Positions 1-7,797 of a stretch of DNA of 34,401 nt are shown here, in pieces. Positions within the stretch are counted from its first letter, which is position 1. Every line of letters starts with the position of its first letter. The DNA is taken from NCBI RefSeq assembly GCF_000445065.1, contig NZ_ATHO01000021.1, positions 1 through 34,401 on the forward strand. Reading direction: 5' to 3'. Position numbers and translations under genes: made by a program. The DNA is from Sphingobium quisquiliarum P25 (GTDB lineage: Bacteria > Pseudomonadota > Alphaproteobacteria > Sphingomonadales > Sphingomonadaceae). The notes below the pieces were generated by a model. The model was not told where the DNA came from and made no database searches. It was given only the letters and a program-made list of their open reading frames with translations.

Positions 1-907
1 AGCCGGAAGCAGGCCCCTTCAACCGCTCAGGATCGAACCAGGGGTCCCCCGGCCTGCTATCGAAAAAGGGCCAAGCCGCCGCCATCACAGCGGCCATCAC
101 GATCGCGAAGAAGATCCAGCCGTACAGCACATGGTCGAACCCCACCGCCGCATCGATATTGGTCAGATGCGCGACCAATATCGTCGCATAGGCCCGCACC
201 CCGTTCGCCAGCACCGACAGCGTCAGCGCGCCCGTCATGAACAGGATGCGGCGGGTCCAGCTCGCAAAGCAGACATTGCAGACCAGCGCGCCATAGGCCG
301 TCATGGCGATGACGAACTTCGCCCCGGAACAGGCCTCCGCCACTTCGAAATAGCCCGTGGGCGTGGTGATGAAGATGCCGTCCATATGGGCGGGCACGCC
401 CGACAGGCCCAGGAACATCATGCACAGGCGCGCCGTCACGATCTGAAGCGGCGCGACGATCTCCTCGCCAAAGGGCACCATGAAGAAGGCGTAGAAAAGC
501 GGGAACAGCAGCGCGCGGGACACGGGGGGGCCCAGCAGCGCCAGCACCGCGCCCTGCATCATGATGATCAGCGCGGCATGGCGGAACAGCGCCACGCCCG
601 CCGCCGCGCCCAGCAGCCAGGCAAAGGCTCCGGCCGCCACCCAAAGCAGGCCGGGCCACCAGGCGGCGGGCTGCATCCGGCGAAGGTCCGGCAAGCGCTG
701 CTGCACCAGCCATGCGATCAGGAAGGGGATGAACAGGCAATGTTCGAACGTCGATGATGTCCACCAGATGGACGCCATGCCGATGGCGTCCTTGTGGAAC
801 AGCGCCACGATCGCCAGCCAGACGAGGCCCATCGCCGCCAGATGCCCGCGCCAGCCGGACAGCGCCGCCCCGCCGGAACCGTGCAGGAAAAGCGCGCGCG
901 CAATCAT
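1..907 (-). CDS. xrtA: Exosortase A (XrtA/EpsH type), 3' end outside the window
   Basis: This is an integral-membrane cysteine transpeptidase-like enzyme thought to process PEP-CTERM proteins at the inner membrane, tied to exopolysaccharide export. Translating the minus strand from the ATG at 907 gives about 302 codons with no stop before the window edge. Most of it is hydrophobic helices. The exosortase catalytic residues are visible: Cys about 193 in EACSGAKF, Arg about 238 in NGVRAY and His about 259 in FDHVLYGW. The last residues (DSRPGDPWFDP) look like the linker into the EpsI-like C-terminal domain that exosortase A usually carries. The ATG overlaps the TGA of the upstream glycosyltransferase (ATGA), suggesting translational coupling. 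The open frame on the same strand at 57-1043 is an out-of-frame shadow of this gene. Family assignment is strong; the substrates are not in this window. Confidence 0.9.
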   Translation of the reverse strand, partial: MIARALFLHGSGGAALSGWRGHLAAMGLVWLAIVALFHKDAIGMASIWWTSSTFEHCLFIPFLIAWLVQQRLPDLRRMQPAAWWPGLLWVAAGAFAWLLGAAAGVALFRHAALIIMMQGAVLALLGPPVSRALLFPLFYAFFMVPFGEEIVAPLQIVTARLCMMFLGLSGVPAHMDGIFITTPTGYFEVAEACSGAKFVIAMTAYGALVCNVCFASWTRRILFMTGALTLSVLANGVRAYATILVAHLTNIDAAVGFDHVLYGWIFFAIVMAAVMAAAWPFFDSRPGDPWFDPERLKGPASG

Positions 908-2130
908 GCCGCGCGCACGCGGGCAGGCGTTTCGCCCAGCAGCATGGCGGGCAGATCGCGCAGCGTCGCTGACCAGCGGTAACGCTGCTCCATCCGCGCG
1001 CGCGCCGCCTGCCCCAGCGCTGTCGCCGCCATCGGGTCGGCAATCAGGCCCATGACCTTCGCCGCCTGCTCCGCCGCATTGTCGGCGATCAGCAGGTGCG
1101 CGCCATCGCTGGCGTCGATGCCTTCCGCCGCGCAGGAGGAAGCGACCACCGGCCGCGCCATGGCCATCGCCTCCAGCACCTTGTTCTGTATGCCGCGCGC
1201 GATCGTCAGCGGCGCGGCCACCACGTCCGCCGCCGCCAGCCATCCGCGCACGTCCGGCACCGCGCCCGTGACGATGACGCCCGGCAGCTTGCCCAGCGCC
1301 TGCACCTGCGCCGCCGGTTTCCGTCCGACGATGGCGAACCGCGCCTGCGGATAACGCGCCCGCACGATCGGCAAGGCGTTCCGGGCGAAGCCTTCCACCG
1401 CCTCGACATTGGGGCGGTAATCCATCTGCCCCGTAAAGACGATCAGCGGCCCTTCGCCCCTTTCAACGGCAGGAAAGCGGGCGGCCGGATCGAAATAGTC
1501 CAGCGCCACGCCATTCTCCACCGCGCGCACCTTGTCCGCGTCCAGCCCGCTGGCGGCGCGGAACAGCGACGCTTCGGCCTCGCTTACAAAGGCGCTGATG
1601 TCCGCCCGCTCGGCCGTCGCGCGTTCGAAATCCAGCAGCAACCGTCCCTCGCGCCGGTTGAGCCAGGCCATCGGTCCAGCGCCCTGTGCGCCATAGGCGG
1701 CATATTTGGCCGAATCGAAATCGACGAAATCCATCAGGAACCGGATGTCCGGCCCAAGCACCGGCACGAAATGCGCCATCTGCACCGAATAGGCGAAGAC
1801 GGCGCGGATCGGCCGTTCGCGCAGCACCTCGCCCACCCAGCGGTGCAGCCCCGGATGATCGAACAGCGACACGAGCAGCGGCTGCCTGCGCGCGATTCCG
1901 CCAAGCCCGGCGGCGACCCGCGATCGATCCCGCCGCAGCACGCACTGGCTCGCCGTCAGCCGCGCCATCTCCGCCGCGAACCCCATGTCGCGGTCGTCAT
2001 CGGCAAAGCAGCCCACATGGACCGGCGCAACCTCCGCGATCCGCTGGAGCATATGATAGGATCTGATCTTGTCCCCGCGATCGGGCGGATAGGGGATGCG
2101 GTGACACAGGAACAGGACGTCGCCGCTCAT
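904..2130 (-). CDS. Glycosyltransferase, XrtA/PEP-CTERM-associated (TIGR03087/stp1 type)
   Basis: This is a predicted cytosolic GT-B glycosyltransferase of 408 aa that would add a sugar during assembly of the exopolysaccharide repeat unit. The N-terminus (MSGDVLFLCHRIPYPPDRGDKIRSY) is typical of the exosortase-linked sugar transferase family. A GT4-like donor-binding half follows, with VFTGQMDYRPNVEAV and later GIQNKVLEAMAMARPVVAS, the usual E-x7-E-like nucleotide-sugar region. I chose the ATG at 2130 over an open frame extending to 2193, because the family starts here and this ATG overlaps the stop of the FemAB gene (ATGA). The stop in turn overlaps the xrtA start. The donor and acceptor sugars cannot be read from sequence. 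Confidence 0.88.
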   Translation of the reverse strand: MSGDVLFLCHRIPYPPDRGDKIRSYHMLQRIAEVAPVHVGCFADDDRDMGFAAEMARLTASQCVLRRDRSRVAAGLGGIARRQPLLVSLFDHPGLHRWVGEVLRERPIRAVFAYSVQMAHFVPVLGPDIRFLMDFVDFDSAKYAAYGAQGAGPMAWLNRREGRLLLDFERATAERADISAFVSEAEASLFRAASGLDADKVRAVENGVALDYFDPAARFPAVERGEGPLIVFTGQMDYRPNVEAVEGFARNALPIVRARYPQARFAIVGRKPAAQVQALGKLPGVIVTGAVPDVRGWLAAADVVAAPLTIARGIQNKVLEAMAMARPVVASSCAAEGIDASDGAHLLIADNAAEQAAKVMGLIADPMAATALGQAARARMEQRYRWSATLRDLPAMLLGETPARVRAA

Positions 2131-3188
2131 CCCAGACCCCGCGCGATCAACGGGCCGATCAGGTTCGCGACCGGCAGCGGCAGTTTCTTCCATAGCTCCA
2201 CCCGCCGCTGATAGGCGGGGCTGTTGGGGTTGATGTCCCGCCGCTCGCCGCTCGCCGACCAGCTATGATAGGCCAGCGGCACGGGGTCGAAGCCGAAGCT
2301 TTTCTTCCAGGCCGCCTGCCCGCTGCCCGTCTTGGACCGGCCGAAGTCGAATATCGCCATCCCCCTCGCGCGCCCATGGCCCATCAGCCGGTAATACATC
2401 AGTTCATTGGACCGCAGCCGCCGCGCATCCGCTATGCCCCCGCCCCAGAAGGGCATGGCCCGCCCGCCATGATAAAGCGTCAGCACCGCCGACACGGGCC
2501 GCTCGCCCTCATAAATGGCCAATATGTCCGCATCCTCGCCAAACTGCTCCAGCACCTGGCGGAACAGCTTCGCGGGAAAGACCGGCGTGCCCAGATTGCG
2601 CACGCTTTCGGCATAGACGCGATAATGGTCGCGGATCAGCGCGTCCGTTCGCCCAACCTTCACATGCAAAGCCGGGTTGGCGAGAGCCTTGCGCAATTCG
2701 GCGCGGTGCTTGCGCGGCACGGCCAGCAGTTCGGCCTCGTCATCCGCCGCGATCGGGCGGGAAAAGCCCAGATGGCTGCCTTCATGCAGCGTCCACTCCC
2801 CCGAAGGCGCAGGGCCGCCCCGCAGCTCGATCGACGCCACGCCCCGCTCACGCGCCAGGTCCTGCGCCGCCGCGCCCAGCGCTGCCGCCGCGCGCGGGTC
2901 GTCCGTCACGATGCCGCCGTCCACCGCGAAGCCGGACGATACCAGTGCCTGCCCGAACAGGCGGCTTTTCATATGGGTCAGGGGCAGCAGTCCCCTGATC
3001 TGCCCCGAAGGCGCGACCGCCGCCAGCATCAGCGCGCGGTTGCCCGTGGCCCGCTCAATGGCGTTCAGCCAGGCTGGCCGGTGAAAGGGCGTGCCGTCCG
3101 CACGGCCAGCGACGAATTCCTCCGCCGCCCGCGCCTGCACCGCATCGGCAAGGTCAAGCGCCGTCACCGCAAGGTCGGCCGCGATCAT
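2127..3188 (-). CDS. FemAB-family protein, XrtA/PEP-CTERM-associated (TIGR03019 type)
   Basis: This is a 353-aa protein of the FemAB/GNAT-like fold, a family that uses aminoacyl-tRNA or acyl donors to modify peptidoglycan or polysaccharide precursors. Recognisable stretches are the N-terminal FHRPAWLNAIERATG, the middle segment with PRKHRAELRKALANP and the C-terminal MPFWGGGIADARRLRSNELMYY followed by FDFGRSKTGSG, where the FDFGRSK motif is characteristic of the exosortase-linked subgroup. The open frame reaches 3539, but the start is placed at the ATG at 3188 because it overlaps the deacetylase stop (ATGA); sequence upstream of it is a shadow of the deacetylase. It lies between the deacetylase and the glycosyltransferase, consistent with decoration of the same polymer. 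The acyl or aminoacyl donor is unknown. Confidence 0.87.
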   Translation of the reverse strand: MIAADLAVTALDLADAVQARAAEEFVAGRADGTPFHRPAWLNAIERATGNRALMLAAVAPSGQIRGLLPLTHMKSRLFGQALVSSGFAVDGGIVTDDPRAAAALGAAAQDLARERGVASIELRGGPAPSGEWTLHEGSHLGFSRPIAADDEAELLAVPRKHRAELRKALANPALHVKVGRTDALIRDHYRVYAESVRNLGTPVFPAKLFRQVLEQFGEDADILAIYEGERPVSAVLTLYHGGRAMPFWGGGIADARRLRSNELMYYRLMGHGRARGMAIFDFGRSKTGSGQAAWKKSFGFDPVPLAYHSWSASGERRDINPNSPAYQRRVELWKKLPLPVANLIGPLIARGLG

Positions 3189-4033
3189 GCCGCCCGCCCC
3201 GCTTCCTGCGGCAGCAGCGCATCCACCCTGTCCCAGGCGAAATCCCGCGTCAGCCGCCGCAGCTTGTCCGCCATCACCGGAATATTGGTATAATGGCGAA
3301 TGCGCGACCGCAGCGGCGCGTCCTTCATGCGCGGCTGGCCGGTATCGATCTCCCATGGATGAAAGTAGATGATGGCGGGCCGCTGGTCCCGCCCGTTCAC
3401 CTGACCGATCGCCCAGCGCGAAAAGCCATAGGGCAACAGCCGGAAAAAGCCTCCGCCTCCCGCCGCCAGCCGGCGCTTGCCCCACACAGCCGTCGTCACC
3501 GGCAATTCGACCAGCGGCGATCCCGCCACCGGCTTCCACGCAAAGCGCGGCGATTCGGGCCAGCCATAATGATCGTGCCGGATCGGGGCGACGCTGCTGG
3601 AATAGGCATAGCCTTCCTCCGCCAATATGGCGTGCGCCCAGGGCGTCCGCTGGTCGATGGAGAAACTGGGCGCGCGATAGCCCTTGACCGCCTGCCCGCT
3701 GGCATCCTCCAGCAACGCCCGCGACCGGCGCAGGTCGGCGCGGAACTCTTCCGGGGACAAGGTGAAGACGCGCGCATGGTCGTAACCATGGCTCGCCACC
3801 TCATGCCCCGCCGCCGCGATGCGCTGCATCAGCCTTGGGTAACGCTCCGCCACCCAGCCCAGCGTGAAGAAGGTCGCCTTCACCCCGGCCTCGGCGAACA
3901 GGTCCAGCACCTTGTCCGTATTGCGCTCCACCCGATGCGGCAGGCCCGCCCAATCCTCGCGCCGGATCGTGCGCTCGAAAGCGCCGACATGGAACCAGTC
4001 CTCGACGTCGACCGAAAGGGCGTTCTGCATCAT
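3185..4033 (-). CDS. Polysaccharide deacetylase, XrtA/PEP-CTERM-associated (TIGR03006 type)
   Basis: This is a 282-aa NodB-homology (carbohydrate esterase 4) enzyme predicted to remove N-acetyl groups from the exopolysaccharide. The CE4 motifs are present: SVDVEDW (metal Asp about 9, with E11 and D12), SHGYDH (His82 and His86, metal ligands), YRAPSFS (Arg about 120) and the late catalytic His about 225 in YFHPWEID. The length fits the short exosortase-linked subfamily. No signal peptide is seen, so it may act on a lipid-linked or cytosolic intermediate, or be exported in some other way. The start is one of two adjacent ATGs, 13 nt after the ATPase stop. Its stop overlaps the FemAB start. Confidence 0.9.
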   Translation of the reverse strand: MMQNALSVDVEDWFHVGAFERTIRREDWAGLPHRVERNTDKVLDLFAEAGVKATFFTLGWVAERYPRLMQRIAAAGHEVASHGYDHARVFTLSPEEFRADLRRSRALLEDASGQAVKGYRAPSFSIDQRTPWAHAILAEEGYAYSSSVAPIRHDHYGWPESPRFAWKPVAGSPLVELPVTTAVWGKRRLAAGGGGFFRLLPYGFSRWAIGQVNGRDQRPAIIYFHPWEIDTGQPRMKDAPLRSRIRHYTNIPVMADKLRRLTRDFAWDRVDALLPQEAGRAA

Positions 4034-4046
4034 GGCCGGTAGCGGA

Positions 4047-5267
4047 TCAAGCCGCCGCGCTCTGCTGCGGATCGCCCGTGCGCTGCTCGCGCTCCACCCA
4101 TTCGACCAGCAAGGTCAGCACGCGGCGCAGCGCCGTGTCCTGCTCGCCCACCCGGAACTCCAGCGACGACAGCCGCTCCTCGATCAGGGTGAAACAATCC
4201 TTCAGCGCATCGGGATCGACCAGTTGCATCGACGCCTGTTCGCCGCGCAGCCGCTTCACCTCGGCCCGCAGCGCCGCGATCTCGTCGGTCAGGGTGACCG
4301 GCGGCTCAGGCGCGCGCGACCGCAGCGCATCGATCTCCGCCTTCAACGACGCAATTTCCGATGGCGCGGCATCGCTTTGCTGCGGAGCCGTTGCGGGCGC
4401 ATCCTCTTCCTCGACGCTATCCAGCACGGACGGCCGCACCGGCTGCAACGCCACGTCGCTGTCCGCGCCCATGTCGGCGACCACCGCCTCCACCGCCGCG
4501 GCGTCGATCTCCGATAGCTGATCCAGCGCGCCCAGCAGCAGCACGCGGCTCGCCAGCACGTTCACACGGCGCGGCACGCCCCCCGTGGCGGCATAGATGG
4601 CGGCAAAGGCGTCGGGCGTGAAGGACGGATCGCCCTTCCACCCCACCACCGACAGCCGGTGCAGGATGTAAGGCTCCACTTCACTCGCCAGCATCGGCTC
4701 CAGATGATGCGTCGCGATCACGCGCTGGCGCAGCTGCTCCAGTTGCGCCGACTTCATGAGGTCGCGAAATTCCGGCTGGCCCAGCAGGAATATCTGCAAC
4801 AGCGAATGCCCGCCCAGTTGGAAGTTGGACAGCATCCGCAATTCCTCGATCGCGGATACCGACAGGTTCTGCGCCTCGTCCACGATCAGCAGCGACCGGC
4901 GGCCCGCCCGCGCCTGCGCATGAAGGAAGGATTCCACCTGCCGCAAAATCTGCGCCTTGGGCATGCCGTCGACGCTCAGGCCAAAGCTCTGCGCCGTCAG
5001 CCGCAGCATGTCGTCGCCGCCCACCTGGGTCGACACGATCTTGACCGCCGTCAGCCGCGCCGGGTCGATCGTCGCCATCAGGTGGCCGACCAGCGTCGTC
5101 TTGCCCGCGCCGATGTCGCCGGTGATGACGATGAAGCCTTCACCCTGCGCCAGCCCGTATCCCAGATAGGACAGCGCCTTGCGGTGCGTCGCGCTTTCGA
5201 AATAGAAATGCGGGTCGGGGGTCAGCTGGAAAGGGCGGCCCTCAAATCCGTAGAACTGATCGTACAT
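4047..5267 (-). CDS. XrtA-associated AAA ATPase (ExeA/GspA-like, TIGR03015 type)
   Basis: This is a 406-aa P-loop ATPase of the general-secretion ExeA type. The N-terminus (MYDQFYGFEGRPFQLTPDP) is the hallmark of this family. Walker A is GDIGAGKTT at about 50-58, Walker B is LLIVDEAQN around D130/E131, and a sensor-like GGVPRRVNVLASR follows. After about residue 290 there is a low-complexity acidic linker and then a heptad-like, charged segment (EIASLKAEIDALRSR, EIAALRAEVKRLRGE) that should form a coiled coil; the core family is shorter, so this tail is an extension that may mediate oligomerisation. GGAG lies about 7 nt upstream of the ATG. It probably powers or gates assembly or export of the polymer, but its partner is not known. 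Confidence 0.9.
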   Translation of the reverse strand: MYDQFYGFEGRPFQLTPDPHFYFESATHRKALSYLGYGLAQGEGFIVITGDIGAGKTTLVGHLMATIDPARLTAVKIVSTQVGGDDMLRLTAQSFGLSVDGMPKAQILRQVESFLHAQARAGRRSLLIVDEAQNLSVSAIEELRMLSNFQLGGHSLLQIFLLGQPEFRDLMKSAQLEQLRQRVIATHHLEPMLASEVEPYILHRLSVVGWKGDPSFTPDAFAAIYAATGGVPRRVNVLASRVLLLGALDQLSEIDAAAVEAVVADMGADSDVALQPVRPSVLDSVEEEDAPATAPQQSDAAPSEIASLKAEIDALRSRAPEPPVTLTDEIAALRAEVKRLRGEQASMQLVDPDALKDCFTLIEERLSSLEFRVGEQDTALRRVLTLLVEWVEREQRTGDPQQSAAA

Positions 5268-5289
5268 TCGTCGTCTCCACCCGGCCGGG

Positions 5290-6867
5290 TTAAAAGCTGT
5301 ATCGCAGGCCGATCTGGCCCATGGCGGTGATCACCGCGTCAAGCTCGTCCGCCTTGGCGCTGTCCAGCCCCAGCGATGCGGATGCCTGCAAATTGCGGTT
5401 GATGAGGCGGTTGTAGCTTGTGAACGCGCCCAGGTTCAGCACGTCCAGCCTTGATCCGCTGGCGTCGAAATAATTGGCATAGACCGCGCCATCGATGCTC
5501 GACTGGCCGTCGATCGCATAGGTCAGCGCCGCCGTGCCATACCAGTTCTGGTCCTTCGCTCCCCGCACCAGGATCGCCTGGCCCGATGGCGTCACGAACT
5601 TGCGCTGCGAATAGCCCACGCCCACGCCCAGCCCCCACGGCCCCCGGCGCGCGGCATATTGTCCCGCAACGCCGCGATAGCGGTAATTGGCGTTGGTGAC
5701 GCCCGACAGCGCATCGTTGAAGCACTGTCCGCCCCCGCTTTCCGAAAAAGCGCAGCCGGTGAAGTCGCCGGTGAAGGGATTGCGCACGACGTTCAGGCTG
5801 CTGCCCGACACGGACGCGACGTTGGACGTGATGATCCGCCCGAAGCTGTCGATGCCGTCGAACACCACCAGCGCGACGCTGCTGTTGCGCCCCTGCCAGA
5901 CGAAGCTGCCGCTATAGGTCATGCCGCCATAGCGCTCGCCCACGCGCGCCTCCAGCGAGGTGCGGTGATTGGGCCGCCACAGCACGCCCACGTCCCAGAT
6001 GATGTCGTCAAATTCATAGATCAGCTGGCGCGGCGAACCGTCATCGGTGACATAGCGTCCGTTCGACACGACCGGCAGGCCGTTGACGTCCAGCAAGGGC
6101 GAACGCTGGCTGATCTTGATATTCTCATATCCGATCCCGCCTGCCAGCGCGACGGTGGGAGAAACAGGTAACGTTGCGTCCACCCGGCCCCATTTATCCT
6201 CGAACCGCTGGTCCAGCTGATCGACATCCTCGCGCTCATACCCCGCGCTGGCGACGATGCCGACCGGCAGCCACACCCCCGGCGCGACCCCAACGGAACC
6301 CATCAGGCTGTGCGAAACGGATTCGTCGAACAGGCCCGCGCCGCCGAAGTCGGCGTCCGCATCGTCCTCCACCCGCGCATAGCCCAGGCGATAGGAAGCG
6401 GTGACGTCGATGTCGCCGAAGGACCCTGCATAGGCTGGCCCAACATATCCTGCATAGACCTGGGTTGTCATGCTGTCGTTCAGCGCCGCCGCGCCTGAAA
6501 AGCCATCGGTGCGGATACGGCTCGCCAGCGCGCCTGCATTCAGCGTCAGCCCGCGCGCCAGCCCATATTGCCCGGAAATGATGCCGCTGATCACATCCTG
6601 GTCGGCCGTCGCGTCGCCCCAGCCGAAGCTGTGATTATATTGCACGTCCGCGACCGCTTCCATCCGCCGCGTCTGGATGCTGGCGGTCGCGCCCGCCATG
6701 ACATTGGTGTAGGTCAGCACCTCGCCATCGCCCGTCAGCGGCGCCATCACCACCTGATCGATGCCCAGATAGGGCGTCACCTCGACCTTGCGCTCCTGCG
6801 CGGCGGCGGGCGTGCCCAGGCCCAGCGTCATGACGCCAGCCGCAACCATGAAAGTCCGCAACCTCAT
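5290..6867 (-). CDS. Outer-membrane beta-barrel protein, XrtA/PEP-CTERM-associated (TIGR03016 type)
   Basis: This is a 525-aa secreted protein with a clear signal peptide (MRLRTFMVAAGVMTLGLG, cleavage after PAAAQ). The rest is alternating amphipathic beta-strands, including many with aromatic girdles (YGLARGLTLNAGALAS, WGLGVGVGYSQRKF, GLRYSF). It ends in an aromatic residue (Phe), the usual BamA-recognition signal for outer-membrane barrels. It probably forms the outer-membrane channel or anchor for the polysaccharide. The start codon overlaps the stop of the upstream tyrosine kinase gene (ATGA). One insertion in the second half (about residues 370-395, GCAFSESGGGQCF) contains two Cys that could form a disulfide in an external loop. 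Barrel assignment is firm; the transport role is inferred from the operon. Confidence 0.85.
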   Translation of the reverse strand: MRLRTFMVAAGVMTLGLGTPAAAQERKVEVTPYLGIDQVVMAPLTGDGEVLTYTNVMAGATASIQTRRMEAVADVQYNHSFGWGDATADQDVISGIISGQYGLARGLTLNAGALASRIRTDGFSGAAALNDSMTTQVYAGYVGPAYAGSFGDIDVTASYRLGYARVEDDADADFGGAGLFDESVSHSLMGSVGVAPGVWLPVGIVASAGYEREDVDQLDQRFEDKWGRVDATLPVSPTVALAGGIGYENIKISQRSPLLDVNGLPVVSNGRYVTDDGSPRQLIYEFDDIIWDVGVLWRPNHRTSLEARVGERYGGMTYSGSFVWQGRNSSVALVVFDGIDSFGRIITSNVASVSGSSLNVVRNPFTGDFTGCAFSESGGGQCFNDALSGVTNANYRYRGVAGQYAARRGPWGLGVGVGYSQRKFVTPSGQAILVRGAKDQNWYGTAALTYAIDGQSSIDGAVYANYFDASGSRLDVLNLGAFTSYNRLINRNLQASASLGLDSAKADELDAVITAMGQIGLRYSF

Positions 6868-7784
6868 TCGACATCGCCCTTCGTGGCATAATAGCTGCCA
6901 AAGCGCCGCCCGGTGCCGGAGAAGGTGACGCCGTTCAGCAGCAATTGTACCTGCCCCGCGCCCTTCAACATGCCAGCCGCATCGCGCAGCGCGCTCTCGC
7001 TGGTCTGGTCGGCGCGCACCACCAGCAGCGCGATCGCCGCATGGCTCGCCAGCACCGCGCCCGCCGAAGCAGCCAGCAGCGGCGGCGAATCGAACAGGAT
7101 CACCCTGTCGGGCCGCCCTTCGGTCAGCCGGTTGAGCAGCGCCTGCGTACGGCTCGACGCCAGATATTCCGTGTCATTGTTGCTCCGCCGCCCAGCAGGC
7201 AGGACGGACAGCGACGGTATGTCGGTGCGGATCACGCAATTTTCGATCGCGATCCCCGGATCGGCCAGCGCGTCCATCAGGCCCGGCCCGCTCGTCAGAC
7301 CCAGCGCTTCGGGAATGCCCGGCTTGCCGAAATCCGCGTCGATCAGCAATATTTCATGCTCCTTCTCCGCCGCCAGGCTGAGCGCCAGGTTGATCGCGCA
7401 GAAGCTCTTGCCCTCGCCGCTATGGGCCGAACAGACGAGGATGCTGTTGCCGCGCGGATCGACCGCCAGCAATGTGAGCAGATCGCGCTTGAGCAGGCGG
7501 AACTCCTCGCTCATCGCGCTCACCGGACCATCGGGCAGCAGATAACCCGCCTCTGCCAGCGCGATGCGGTCGATCGGCTGTGCCGGTCCCGTCCATTCAG
7601 GCGCCTGGAAACGCTGCGCGGGCGCACCCACGGGTCCCAGGTCCACAGGCGGCACCGTTATTTCCGCGTCAGCGAGGACATCCACCTCCGGCGCGGCGCG
7701 TCCGCGCAACGCTGCGGAGAAATCGTAAATCTCCGTCGCGCGCTCGATCAGCGAGCCTTTGAGGCGAGAGCTATGTTCATTCAT
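6864..7784 (-). CDS. BY-kinase-type tyrosine autokinase/CpsD-CapB-like ATPase (TIGR03018 type)
   Basis: This is a cytosolic 306-aa tyrosine autokinase that pairs with the chain-length regulator to control polymer length. It has a Walker A CSAHSGEGKS (about 118-127), a Walker A' LLIDADFGKPG and a Walker B VILFDSPPLL. The C-terminus carries a short tyrosine pair (GSYYATKGDVE) rather than the longer Tyr cluster of E. coli Wzc. I start it at the ATG at 7784, where AGGAGA lies about 7 nt upstream, although the frame is open to 7829. It begins 13 nt after the chain-length determinant stop, and its own stop overlaps the start of the barrel gene. The split kinase and membrane-activator pair is normal for XrtA loci. 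Confidence 0.88.
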   Translation of the reverse strand: MNEHSSRLKGSLIERATEIYDFSAALRGRAAPEVDVLADAEITVPPVDLGPVGAPAQRFQAPEWTGPAQPIDRIALAEAGYLLPDGPVSAMSEEFRLLKRDLLTLLAVDPRGNSILVCSAHSGEGKSFCAINLALSLAAEKEHEILLIDADFGKPGIPEALGLTSGPGLMDALADPGIAIENCVIRTDIPSLSVLPAGRRSNNDTEYLASSRTQALLNRLTEGRPDRVILFDSPPLLAASAGAVLASHAAIALLVVRADQTSESALRDAAGMLKGAGQVQLLLNGVTFSGTGRRFGSYYATKGDVE

Positions 7785-7797
7785 CGTTCGCTCTCCT

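Noticed and set aside
57..1043. 328-aa open frame on the minus strand
   Set aside because: It is Arg/Gly/Ala-rich and lies in another frame over xrtA and the end of the glycosyltransferase gene, both of which have clear motifs.
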